From CAZELM01 sp964512995 (GTDB taxonomy: Bacteria > CSSED10-310): a stretch of 64,000 nucleotides of DNA. Positions 8,281 to 16,219 of this stretch are shown piece by piece. Both the position numbers and the translations under genes were made by a program. The notes below the pieces were generated by a model. That model was not told where the DNA came from. It saw only the letters and a list, made by a program, of their open reading frames with translations, and did not search any database. Where the stretch lies: NCBI GenBank assembly GCA_964512995.1, contig CAZELM010000024.1:1-64000 (forward strand), in the 5' to 3' direction. How positions within the stretch are numbered: position 1 is the first letter of the stretch; every line of letters begins with the position of its first letter.

Positions 8281-9683
8281 TCATCGATCACGATCGCATC
8301 GCTACTGAGCTTGATGGTGATCTTGACGCCGATAAGACATTGGTTCGGGAGATTCTTTGTAAAGCCAAAGAGCTGCACGGAATCTCCCACCGTGACGTCC
8401 TGATCCTCCTGAAGGTACACGATCCTGCATTAACGCAGGAATTATTTGAAACCGCAAAATATGTCAAAGAACAGATTTACGGAAATCGCCTCGTATTGTT
8501 TGCTCCGCTCTATATCTCGAACTTATGCAATAACGAATGCCTGTACTGCGCGTTCCGGAATCAGAATCAGACGCTGCCCCGCCGAGCCCTCTCCCTGGAA
8601 GAAATCAAAGCAGAAACTGTCAGCCTGATCGAGCAGGGGCATAAACGAATCTTGCTGGTCGCCGGTGAATCCTATCCGAAAGATGGAATGGACTATGTGA
8701 TCAATGCCATCAATACGATCTACAATGCCCGATCAAAACAAAAAACCGGCAATATCCGCAGGGTCAATGTCAATATCGCTCCTCTGCCGGTCGACGACTA
8801 CCGGAAGCTGAAAGATGCCGGTATCGGAACGTACCAGTTGTTTCAGGAGACGTATCATGAGGCGACGTATAAGAAACTGCATATCAGAGGTCCCAAATCA
8901 CATTACGACAAGCGGTTACAAGCCATCAGCAATGCAATCACGGCCGGTCTGACCGATGTGGGGATCGGCGTGCTGTTTGGTCTTTATGATTATCGCTATG
9001 AAATCCTCGCGATGCTTTCGCATATCGCGTATCTGGAATCAGAATTCGGCATGGGACCACACACCATTTCAGTTCCCCGACTGGAGCCGGCTCATAATTC
9101 CCCGCTCAGTGCGCATCCCCCCCACGCGCTGAGTGATGATGATTTCAAAAAAGTGATTGCCGTTCTGCGTCTGGCCATACCTTACACGGGTATCATTCTC
9201 AGCACCCGTGAAAGCAGTGCCATGCGGAAAGACGCATTTGAGCTGGGCATTTCGCAGATCTCCGCAGGATCAAAAACCAATCCGGGCGGTTATCATGCCG
9301 GTCCGACCAACTCCAATGAAGATGCCGGCCAATTTACGGTCGGCGATACCCGGCCTCTGGCGGAGGTGATTAAAGACATGGTGAAGACCCGGCATATTCC
9401 GTCATTCTGCACGGGATGTTATCGGTTGGGGCGCGTCGGAAGCGATTTCATGGATCTGGCAAAACCCGGTCTGATCAGACAACACTGCCTGCCCAATGCG
9501 ATATTCACGTTTGCAGAATATCTGGAGGACTTTGCGGAAGGAGATGCCGGACGGGAGTTATATGAATCAGGCTATCAGCTTATCGAAGAAATGCTGACGG
9601 ATTTTCCGGACACCCGATTGCAGGCCAGAATCCGATCAACGATCAACCATATCCGAAGAGGAGAACGAGATATCTATTTCTGA
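8277..9683 (+). CDS. hydG: [FeFe]-hydrogenase H-cluster radical SAM maturase HydG
   Basis: A 468-residue radical-SAM tyrosine lyase that makes the CO and CN ligands of the H-cluster as an Fe(CO)2(CN)-cysteine synthon. The SAM cluster motif Cx3Cx2C reads CNNECLYC (~84-91). The auxiliary cluster motif near the C-terminus is CTGCYRLGRVGSDFMDL. Length is normal for HydG (about 470), which separates it from ThiH (about 370). Start and stop overlap the neighbouring genes by a few bases, as expected of a tightly coupled operon. Confidence 0.95.
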   Translation: MIIDHDRIATELDGDLDADKTLVREILCKAKELHGISHRDVLILLKVHDPALTQELFETAKYVKEQIYGNRLVLFAPLYISNLCNNECLYCAFRNQNQTLPRRALSLEEIKAETVSLIEQGHKRILLVAGESYPKDGMDYVINAINTIYNARSKQKTGNIRRVNVNIAPLPVDDYRKLKDAGIGTYQLFQETYHEATYKKLHIRGPKSHYDKRLQAISNAITAGLTDVGIGVLFGLYDYRYEILAMLSHIAYLESEFGMGPHTISVPRLEPAHNSPLSAHPPHALSDDDFKKVIAVLRLAIPYTGIILSTRESSAMRKDAFELGISQISAGSKTNPGGYHAGPTNSNEDAGQFTVGDTRPLAEVIKDMVKTRHIPSFCTGCYRLGRVGSDFMDLAKPGLIRQHCLPNAIFTFAEYLEDFAEGDAGRELYESGYQLIEEMLTDFPDTRLQARIRSTINHIRRGERDIYF

Positions 9684-10798
9684 TGAACTATGACTGCATG
9701 AAATCACTTGTTGATACATTGAGATCGGAAACCAGACCGGATAAGGACCGGATTGTCTCTCTTCTGGCATGTGAAAAGAAGGACGTGACCGATTATCTGT
9801 ATCAGACAGCCTATTCTGTCAAGGAAACCTGTCTGGGACGAAGGGTCTATTTCCGGGGACTGATCGAGTTTTCCAACATCTGTTCCAGAAATTGTCTCTA
9901 TTGCGGAATCAGAAAAGACAATGGCAACTGCCGCCGCTATATCATGCCGATACCGGAGATTATTGAAGTTGTCAGAATGGCGGATACCTTCCGGTATGGT
10001 TCCGTCGTTCTGCAATCCGGGGAGCGCAATGACCAGAATTTCATCGATGATGTCAGCAGAATGCTTGAACAGATCAGAGAAGCCACTCAAAACAGGATTC
10101 GAGTGACTCTCTCCTGTGGTGAACAGACGCTGGAGACGTACCATCAGTGGTTTTCCAGGGGAGCCCACCGCTATCTGCTGCGGATTGAAACAAGCAGTGA
10201 AGACCTCTATGCGAAAATACATCCTGAAGACGCGCATTATTCATTCCGGAACCGGCTCCAGTGTCTGCTGGATCTGAAAAAGCTGAACTATCAGGTCGGT
10301 TCCGGGATGATGGTGGGTCTCCCCTTTCAGACGCTCGAGGATATTGCGGATGACATACTTTTTCTGAAGGATCTGGATGTCGACATGATCGGACTGGGTC
10401 CGTACCTCGAGCATGACCACACGCCGCTGGTCGACCTGGGTATTGCCCGGAATACATGGCCCGTCTCCATCCGATTCGAAAGAACCCTGAAAACGATTGC
10501 CATTCTCCGGATCATCATGAAAGACATCAATATAGCGGCTTCGACCGCATTGCAGGCAGTTGTTCCGGATGGCCGGGAACAGGCGCTCGGAGTTGGCGCG
10601 AATGTGCTCATGCCCAATCTCACGCCGATGACGTACCGTGCAGATTATCAGCTTTACAACAATAAGCCGTGTATCAACGAACAACCGGATCAATGCCGTT
10701 CCTGTCTGGAATCCCGGGTGCAGATCAACGGAGAGGAAATCGCTTTTGATGAATGGGGAGACTCGCTCCACTGGAAAAACAAACAGAAAAAAGGATGA
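9683..10798 (+). CDS. hydE: [FeFe]-hydrogenase H-cluster radical SAM maturase HydE
   Basis: A 371-residue radical-SAM protein of the HydE/BioB/PylB family with the SAM cluster motif CSRNCLYCG (~71-79). HydE acts on the HydG synthon during formation of the diiron subcluster. The start ATG shares one base with the hydG stop, and hydF begins seven bases after the stop. The order hydG-hydE-hydF directly after hydA makes the assignment secure. Confidence 0.93.
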   Translation: MNYDCMKSLVDTLRSETRPDKDRIVSLLACEKKDVTDYLYQTAYSVKETCLGRRVYFRGLIEFSNICSRNCLYCGIRKDNGNCRRYIMPIPEIIEVVRMADTFRYGSVVLQSGERNDQNFIDDVSRMLEQIREATQNRIRVTLSCGEQTLETYHQWFSRGAHRYLLRIETSSEDLYAKIHPEDAHYSFRNRLQCLLDLKKLNYQVGSGMMVGLPFQTLEDIADDILFLKDLDVDMIGLGPYLEHDHTPLVDLGIARNTWPVSIRFERTLKTIAILRIIMKDINIAASTALQAVVPDGREQALGVGANVLMPNLTPMTYRADYQLYNNKPCINEQPDQCRSCLESRVQINGEEIAFDEWGDSLHWKNKQKKG

Positions 10799-10804
10799 TG
10801 TCCG

Positions 10805-12037
10805 ATGACCTTACGAAGCATGCGTCCGCATATCGGTATCTTTGGTAAAAGGAATGTTGGCAAGAGTTCATTTATCAATTGCCTTTCCAGCCAGGATGTC
10901 GCCATTGTCAGTCCTCATGCGGGAACAACCACCGATCCGGTCAGAAAGACTCTGGAGATTTTTGAATTGGGTCCTGTTGTTCTGATCGATACTGCCGGGA
11001 TTGATGATTGTGGTGATGTCGGCGAAAAACGGGTGAATGCCAGCAAACGGATCATCCGGCAGGTCGATCTGGGCATCATCCTGATCACTGACAATCAGTT
11101 CGATGCGTTTGAGCAGATGCTGGTTTCTCAGTTCAGCCATTATCAGGTACCTTTTTTGGTCATCCACAATAAAGAGGACCAGATCCCGCTCGATCTGGAT
11201 TTCAAAACCGATACCGAAACAAAATACCACTGTCGGATCGTGGCGTTCTCATCGGTTCAATGCCCAGATGACATGTTTCATGACGTGGTCACGGCGATGC
11301 GAGGACTGCTTCAGACGACTCCGCTGCAAACACCATCGCTGTTTGGCGATATTGTCTCTGACCGGGATATTGTTCTGCTGGTGACGCCCATCGATGCGGA
11401 GGCACCGGTCGGACGCATGATACTGCCCCAGGTTCAGGCATTGCGAGATGCGCTGGATCATCATTGCATTGTCATCGTCACGCGGGAGACGGAACTCGAG
11501 TATTGTTTTACGCACTTGAAAATACGCCCGAAACTGGTGGTGACGGACAGTCAGGCATTTGCATTGGTGGCAAAGGTTGTTCCGGACGATATTTTCCTGA
11601 CGAGTTTCAGCATCGTTCTTTCGCGGTTAAAAGGGGATTTCAATACATTTGTCGAGGGAACGAAACATATTGCTGAGTTGAAGGATGGAGATCATATTCT
11701 GATTCTCGAATCATGTTCGCATCAGGTTGTCGATGACGATATCGGGCGGGTAAAACTTCCCAAGTGGATGACGGCATTCACGGGTAAAAAACTGCATTTT
11801 GACATTGTGGCGCATCAGGACATGCCGCCCAAAGAAATGCGGGAATATGCACTGGCCATTCAATGTGGCGGGTGTATGGCAACGCGAAAACAGATTCTGA
11901 ACCGGATACAGATTGCTGCCGACCATGACATCCCGATCACCAATTATGGAATGGCGATCGCCTATCTGAACGGCATATTCGATCGTGCGCTCCGGCCGTT
12001 TCTGGAAAATAACGAAACGGGGTGTACTACATCCTGA
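10805..12037 (+). CDS. hydF: [FeFe]-hydrogenase maturation GTPase HydF
   Basis: A 410-residue scaffold GTPase that carries the [2Fe] precursor and delivers it to HydA. The N-terminal TrmE/Era-like G domain shows the P-loop GKRNVGKSSF (G1), DTAGIDD (G3) and HNKEDQ (G4). The C-terminal domain has the cluster ligands in LESCSH and QCGGCMATR, matching the HydF CxH...HCxxC-type pattern except for the second His, which I do not see in its usual place beside the first Cys of the CxxC. It is the last gene of the operon; no clear terminator follows. Confidence 0.92.
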   Translation: MTLRSMRPHIGIFGKRNVGKSSFINCLSSQDVAIVSPHAGTTTDPVRKTLEIFELGPVVLIDTAGIDDCGDVGEKRVNASKRIIRQVDLGIILITDNQFDAFEQMLVSQFSHYQVPFLVIHNKEDQIPLDLDFKTDTETKYHCRIVAFSSVQCPDDMFHDVVTAMRGLLQTTPLQTPSLFGDIVSDRDIVLLVTPIDAEAPVGRMILPQVQALRDALDHHCIVIVTRETELEYCFTHLKIRPKLVVTDSQAFALVAKVVPDDIFLTSFSIVLSRLKGDFNTFVEGTKHIAELKDGDHILILESCSHQVVDDDIGRVKLPKWMTAFTGKKLHFDIVAHQDMPPKEMREYALAIQCGGCMATRKQILNRIQIAADHDIPITNYGMAIAYLNGIFDRALRPFLENNETGCTTS

Positions 12038-12208
12038 ATTTAATAAATGATCAAGCAACGTGCGGGTGAAAAGAACGCTCGACATGTATGAGATTGTCCG
12101 GCGTCGGGGTAATCACAGAGTTAAAATATCGATTGCTTTTCCAGGTTGCTACGCTGCTCATCAGGTGGTAAGATCTGGTCATGACGGTTTATGGAGTCTC
12201 ATTAACAT

Positions 12209-12503
12209 ATGAGTGTAGATGAGATAAAAAACAGCAGCAGCGGCATGCAAAGAATTCAATGTGGATCGATTATTTGTTTTTGGTTCCACGGTTCGAGGGA
12301 CTCGCACAATGCTAAGCGACCTCGACTTCCTGGTAGAATTCAAAAATCCCGAAGACAGACCCACGAAGCGATTCTTTGGTCTTCTCCATCGATTGGAGGA
12401 TTCGTTTCATTGTAAAGTAGATCTGTTGACTCAAAACGGATTGAAAAATCCATATTTTAAGCGTCGGGTTCTCGCTGAAAAGATGATAATCTATGAAGGA
12501 TGA
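12209..12503 (+). pseudogene. Minimal nucleotidyltransferase (MntA-like), frameshifted
   Basis: The C-terminal part reads VDRLFVFGSTVRGT...SDLDFLVEF, with the GSxxRG and SDxD motifs of minimal nucleotidyltransferases, from GTG 12261. The expected N-terminus (MSVDEIKNS...) lies in another frame from ATG 12209. The frames meet in a CAG/CAGCGG triplet run around 12231-12248, so one base has been gained or lost. In MntA/HepT systems the transferase AMPylates the HEPN toxin. The next reading frame overlaps it by 11 bases. Either a broken gene or a sequencing error; the truncated partner argues for real decay. Confidence 0.7.
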
Positions 12504-12723
12504 TCTTTTCACTTATCTGCACGATATCCGTGAAGCCGGTTTAGCAATCAAGGCATTTATCGCCGGAAAAACTTTCGCTGATTATCGAAATGACGATCTG
12601 CTGAGGAGTGCAGTGGAGAGGAAGTTTGAAATTGTCGGAGAAGCCCTCAGCAGAATCATGTTGAAGGACGGCTTAAGACAGAACCGATTGACTGTTTTTT
12701 TAAATACTTTAAACTATAATTAG
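12493..12723 (+). pseudogene. HEPN (DUF86/HepT-like) protein, C-terminally truncated
   Basis: The 76 codons begin like a DUF86 HEPN protein (DDLFTYLHDIREAGLAIKAFI, then SAVERKFEIVGEAL). After about residue 60 the similarity is lost in an AT-rich stretch and the frame stops. The RxxxxH ribonuclease motif that DUF86 proteins carry near the C-terminus is absent, so the protein is unlikely to be an active toxin. It forms a remnant pair with the preceding nucleotidyltransferase. Confidence 0.65.
12715..12720 (+). promoter_or_regulatory. Possible -10 box before hicBA
   Basis: A consensus TATAAT lies about 53 bases before the preferred hicB start. The nearest -35-like TTGACT (12688-12693) is 21 bases away, which is too far for a standard promoter, so this is tentative. 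Confidence 0.3.
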
Positions 12724-12772
12724 TTAATCTGCTTTTTATGAAAAAATACTCAAAATGCAGGGGGTCGGAAAA

Positions 12773-13027
12773 GTGACATCATATATATTTCGCGTTGTAA
12801 TCGAAGAAGACGCATTTGAAGACGGAACGATGGCTTATCATGCTTATTGCCCCGCCCTCAAGGGAGCGTCAACGTGGGGATATACGGAGCGAGAAGCCCT
12901 GAAAAACCTCCAAGAAGTGGTTGAAATGACGATGGAGAGTATGCGAGAGCACGGAGAAGAAATACCGGAATCCCCCGATCAGGACGTGACTATCCGGCAG
13001 GAACCATTAGTCAGTGTTACGGTATGA
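12773..13027 (+). CDS. hicB: HicB-family antitoxin
   Basis: About 84 residues with the HicB partial RNase H-like fold: YIFRVVIEEDAFEDG, then AYCPALKGASTWGYTEREALKNLQEVVEM. The GTG at 12773 is preferred as start because GGGGGTCGG lies upstream and the HicB core begins at once; an in-frame ATG at 12755 has no Shine-Dalgarno sequence. HicB neutralises HicA and in many systems represses the operon. It precedes hicA and overlaps it by four bases, the antitoxin-first order. Confidence 0.85.
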   Translation: MTSYIFRVVIEEDAFEDGTMAYHAYCPALKGASTWGYTEREALKNLQEVVEMTMESMREHGEEIPESPDQDVTIRQEPLVSVTV

Positions 13028-13275
13028 GCGAGATTGATTTTAGCCAACTGCGAAGCCTGAGTGCCAAACAATTTATTTCCGCGTTAATGCGAGACGGATT
13101 TAACCTTGACAGGCAACGAGGAAGTCACCAGCAATACCGCCACCCCGATGGACGCCGAGTAACGGTGTCTTTTCATAAACCAAGCGATACGTTTCCCCCC
13201 AAAACCATGAAAAGTATGATCGAACAAGCAGGCTGGACGGGAGAAGACTTGGAAAGATTGAAAATATATTTTTAA
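13024..13275 (+). CDS. hicA: HicA-family mRNA interferase toxin
   Basis: An 83-residue toxin with a dsRBD-like fold. The conserved HicA elements are the N-terminal helix ending in ALMRDGF, the catalytic-His segment GSHQQYRHPDGRRVTVSFH and the tail KSMIEQAGWTGEDLERL. HicA cleaves mRNA independently of the ribosome. The ATG overlaps the hicB stop (ATGA). The BREX-associated operon ends on the opposite strand 72 bases downstream. The pair looks intact. Confidence 0.88.
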   Translation: MSEIDFSQLRSLSAKQFISALMRDGFNLDRQRGSHQQYRHPDGRRVTVSFHKPSDTFPPKTMKSMIEQAGWTGEDLERLKIYF

Positions 13276-13347
13276 TTTGGAACCATCCTTTTCGGGTATT
13301 GGGAACGATTCGTGTAAAATCAGCCACTTGACTATTTTGACTAACAA

Positions 13348-14505
13348 TCAAAGCCGGAATAGTCCAACAGGTTGATCAATAATCTTTGCATAGGCATCAC
13401 AAACAGCGTAAACAATGGAATTTGCCTCATTTTGCGTGTTGTATTTACCGTATGAAATACGTATAGCCGATTTTGCCTGTTGCTCGGTTAGTCCTAACGC
13501 AAGAAGCACATGTGATGGCTCATCTTTGCCGGAGATGCAAGCCGAACTCGTGGACACACACATTCCTTTCAGATCCAGAAGGCGCATAAGCGATTCGCCG
13601 GAAACGCCATCAAAGCCGAGGTTGATTGTTCCGGGAAGACGCATCTCAGTATCTCCATTGATCCGTACAGAGGGTATATTCTCTCTGATACCTTTTACGG
13701 TAGCATCTACCATTACCTTTAATCGCTTTGAGGTGGCATCCATTTCGCTGACACTTTCCTCAATTGCGTAACCCGCCGCCACGATTCCGGCAGCATTCTC
13801 CGTACCTGCACGAAGCCCGTGCTCTTGCTCACCCCCGAACACAAGTGGTGATAATCCTAATCCGAACCGCTTATACAAGATTCCCGTGCCTTTTGCTCCA
13901 TTGAACTTATGAGCGGAAGCGGTTAAAAAGTCGACTTGCAGGTCGTTCACATCGACCGGAATATGACCGACGGCTTGCACCGCATCAGTATGAAACAAAA
14001 TACCTCTCCCTTTCAGAAATTGTCCTATTTCGCTAATGGGCTGAATCGTACCAATTTCATTGTTGGCAAGCATAATCGATACAAGTTTTGTATCAGGTTT
14101 AATTGCCTTCTTGACATCATCGACCGAAACCCGCCCCGTATGATCAACAGGTAGAAAAGTAACCGCAATGCCACTTTTTTCAAGCGCACGGCAGGCTTTC
14201 AGGATAGAGTGGTGTTCGATAGAAGAAGTTATAATGTGTCTCGGTTCGTTATAGTAGCTCTCCGTTATGCATCGAAGCACCCAACTGTTCGCTTCCGAAC
14301 CGCCGGAAGTGAAAGTGATTTCTGGGGGTTCTGCGCCGATTGCCACAGCCACTTGTTTTCGAGCTTGCTCTATGGCCCGTCTGGCGTTTGTTCCAAGCGA
14401 ATACTGACTGGAGGCATTACCGTATTGTTCACGTAAAAATGGAAGCATCTGCTCGAAAGCACGGTCAGATATTCGTGTCGTAGCGGCGTTGTCAGCATAA
14501 ATCAC
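13348..14505 (-). CDS. Cysteine desulfurase (NifS/IscS/DndA type) of the BREX operon
   Basis: A 385-residue class V PLP enzyme that takes sulfur from L-cysteine as an enzyme-bound persulfide. Visible features are the N-terminal DNAATT, His98 in SSIEHHS, the PLP lysine K200 in TASAHKFNGAKGTG, and the catalytic Cys323 in STSSACISGKDEPSHVLLALG (start of the loop). The start is GTG with GAGGTG six bases upstream. It is the last gene of the minus-strand unit, 12 bases after the zinc-ribbon gene. In Dnd phosphorothioation systems a desulfurase of this kind feeds the PAPS-reductase-like DndC; here the operon carries a PAPS-reductase-like BrxP, so the same relation is plausible. A general Fe-S or tRNA-thiolation role is the alternative. 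Confidence 0.92.
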   Translation of the reverse strand: MIYADNAATTRISDRAFEQMLPFLREQYGNASSQYSLGTNARRAIEQARKQVAVAIGAEPPEITFTSGGSEANSWVLRCITESYYNEPRHIITSSIEHHSILKACRALEKSGIAVTFLPVDHTGRVSVDDVKKAIKPDTKLVSIMLANNEIGTIQPISEIGQFLKGRGILFHTDAVQAVGHIPVDVNDLQVDFLTASAHKFNGAKGTGILYKRFGLGLSPLVFGGEQEHGLRAGTENAAGIVAAGYAIEESVSEMDATSKRLKVMVDATVKGIRENIPSVRINGDTEMRLPGTINLGFDGVSGESLMRLLDLKGMCVSTSSACISGKDEPSHVLLALGLTEQQAKSAIRISYGKYNTQNEANSIVYAVCDAYAKIIDQPVGLFRL

Positions 14506-14517
14506 GATATCACCTCA

Positions 14518-14715
14518 TCAGAATAATGTACAGCCTTGCTCTTTATACTCTTCAACCTTTGACAGGAGGAAATCTGCGTCTACCTCCAGATACGTGGCAA
14601 GACAGTCAAGGCAGTAGAAACGCTTTGAATTTTTGTCAAGCAGTTTCTTGGTCAACCCGATTTCGTTTCTGTTCAATGCTTCTTTTCCGCACAAATAACA
14701 GTTTTTCGTCTCCAC
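14518..14715 (-). CDS. Small zinc-ribbon protein between brxL and the cysteine desulfurase
   Basis: A 65-residue protein from GTG 14715, four bases after the brxL stop. It has two CxxC pairs, NCYLCGK near residue 6 and FYCLDCLATYL near residue 34, the pattern of a small zinc ribbon, and then a charged helix. No enzyme motif is seen. Its position between BREX genes and the desulfurase suggests a role in that pathway, perhaps as a metal-bound adaptor or sulfur acceptor; that is inference. A longer reading from 14790 would overlap brxL by 71 bases and is not favoured. Confidence 0.7.
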   Translation of the reverse strand: METKNCYLCGKEALNRNEIGLTKKLLDKNSKRFYCLDCLATYLEVDADFLLSKVEEYKEQGCTLF

Positions 14716-14719
14716 ACAA

Positions 14720-16207
14720 TTACCCCATATCTTCAGAGTCAGGTCTGACACTGAAGATGGGAATATCCTTACCGCGGTATTCCACATCAAGCAGCCCCAG
14801 TTGATACTTGATGGTGTCCCTCATTTTGCGCGCCCTGTCGAGGCAGTAACGCTTGAACTCACGGACAGCGATGTCGTTAGCATTGCGAACATGAGGGAAA
14901 AGCAATTTCAAGTAAGCGGTCGTAATACGTTTAACCGCTTCTGTGTCGCGTGTGTCCGCAGCTTCGGGAACCTCGGTCAATTCATCCACAACAGCTCGGT
15001 AGCTCATATCGTTACGCAGTTCGTGCATTATCGAGCAGAAGTATTCCGAGTTCAGCGCCCAACCTGCAATCTTAAGGTCGTCGTTCATTCGGGGTATATT
15101 CCATCCCTTGATGAAGCCATGGAAACGCTCAATCAGCGCCGACTCATGGAATACAGACGGCAATTCTTCAAACATATTACCGAATCCATCCTCATCCATC
15201 GTTTCCTTTCTGATGTTGCCGCTGAGGATAATACCGGCTTCGGCGGTTCCTTCATAATTGCCAACGGTGAAGATGCCCGATTCAAGATAGCCTTTCAACG
15301 CTGCTCGCATTTCGTCAACATCTGTGAACGAAATGGTCTGCACTTCGTCAAGCGTTATAAAATCGTTCCCGGACACCAGCCCTTCAACCCGCTTGTTCTG
15401 GTCATAGAACATCTTCGCACGGCTCATAACGCCACCACTCGAAAGCCACCCGAATCGGCTTACTCGACCAAATAAATACGATTTACCGGTACCTTTTGGT
15501 GCAAGTTCAATGAGATTCAGTCGTTTTTCAACGAACGGAAGTAAACGGGTAAGCATTGTGAGTTTCTTTTCCTCGTCGCCGAGGTAACCGCTGGCATTGT
15601 AATCCACCGCGCCAAGCAGAACATCGAGCCACTCCGCTGTGCTGAATTCCCGACGGGCATCCTTGTAATAGTCGATATCAATGGTATAAGGGCAAAATGT
15701 CTTAAACGCGGTGAGCTTGATTTTGCCTCTGTTTGCTCCCTTTGATTTATTTTTTGAAAACCCAATATCGCAATCATCGGCCGGACGATAGCCGATCTCG
15801 ATCATTCCCCACGTTTCCCTCCCGCGCACCAAATCTTCCTTGCAGGTTTGCCACACAGGATCTTCAATAATTGTGTCTTTGCTTGTCAATCCGAAGTCAG
15901 GCAATGCAAACGACACTTCGCCTGTCCTGATATCGATGTCAACAGACACCTTAGCGAGGAACTTCACGCGCTCCTGTTCAATGATCACCTGATTCTTTAT
16001 CGCAGTCCAGTCATCCTTGCGCGGCAAGTACGTCCGTACGAAGCGAACCAATTCCTCTGTGTCGAAGTTACCATTCTCATCCTCAAATCTTTTCAATAAC
16101 CAGTCCCGCATAAAGGATGGCAGACTCAGAGCAGAGAAGAAGTTGCTTTTTTTGAGGTCTTTATATACCACCATCTCGTCAAAGCAATATCGGAGTTTCT
16201 CAATCAT
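14720..16207 (-). CDS. brxL: BrxL-like AAA+ ATPase, BREX type 4, lacking the Lon-type C-terminus
   Basis: A 495-residue protein. The N-terminal region (MIEKLRYCFDEMVVYKDLKK) and the ATPase core (Walker A LAPKGTGKSYLF near residue 238, Walker B FITLDEVQTI) match BrxL. BrxL of type 1 systems is longer and carries a C-terminal Lon protease-like domain; here the chain ends about 230 residues after Walker A with no Lon Ser-Lys dyad that I can recognise. The start ATG 16207 has AGGAGG eight bases upstream; an upstream GTG at 16216 is less likely. BrxL assembles as rings on DNA and takes part in phage exclusion. It follows pglZ by 12 bases. Confidence 0.82.
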   Translation of the reverse strand: MIEKLRYCFDEMVVYKDLKKSNFFSALSLPSFMRDWLLKRFEDENGNFDTEELVRFVRTYLPRKDDWTAIKNQVIIEQERVKFLAKVSVDIDIRTGEVSFALPDFGLTSKDTIIEDPVWQTCKEDLVRGRETWGMIEIGYRPADDCDIGFSKNKSKGANRGKIKLTAFKTFCPYTIDIDYYKDARREFSTAEWLDVLLGAVDYNASGYLGDEEKKLTMLTRLLPFVEKRLNLIELAPKGTGKSYLFGRVSRFGWLSSGGVMSRAKMFYDQNKRVEGLVSGNDFITLDEVQTISFTDVDEMRAALKGYLESGIFTVGNYEGTAEAGIILSGNIRKETMDEDGFGNMFEELPSVFHESALIERFHGFIKGWNIPRMNDDLKIAGWALNSEYFCSIMHELRNDMSYRAVVDELTEVPEAADTRDTEAVKRITTAYLKLLFPHVRNANDIAVREFKRYCLDRARKMRDTIKYQLGLLDVEYRGKDIPIFSVRPDSEDMG

Positions 16208-16219
16208 CAATCGCACCTC

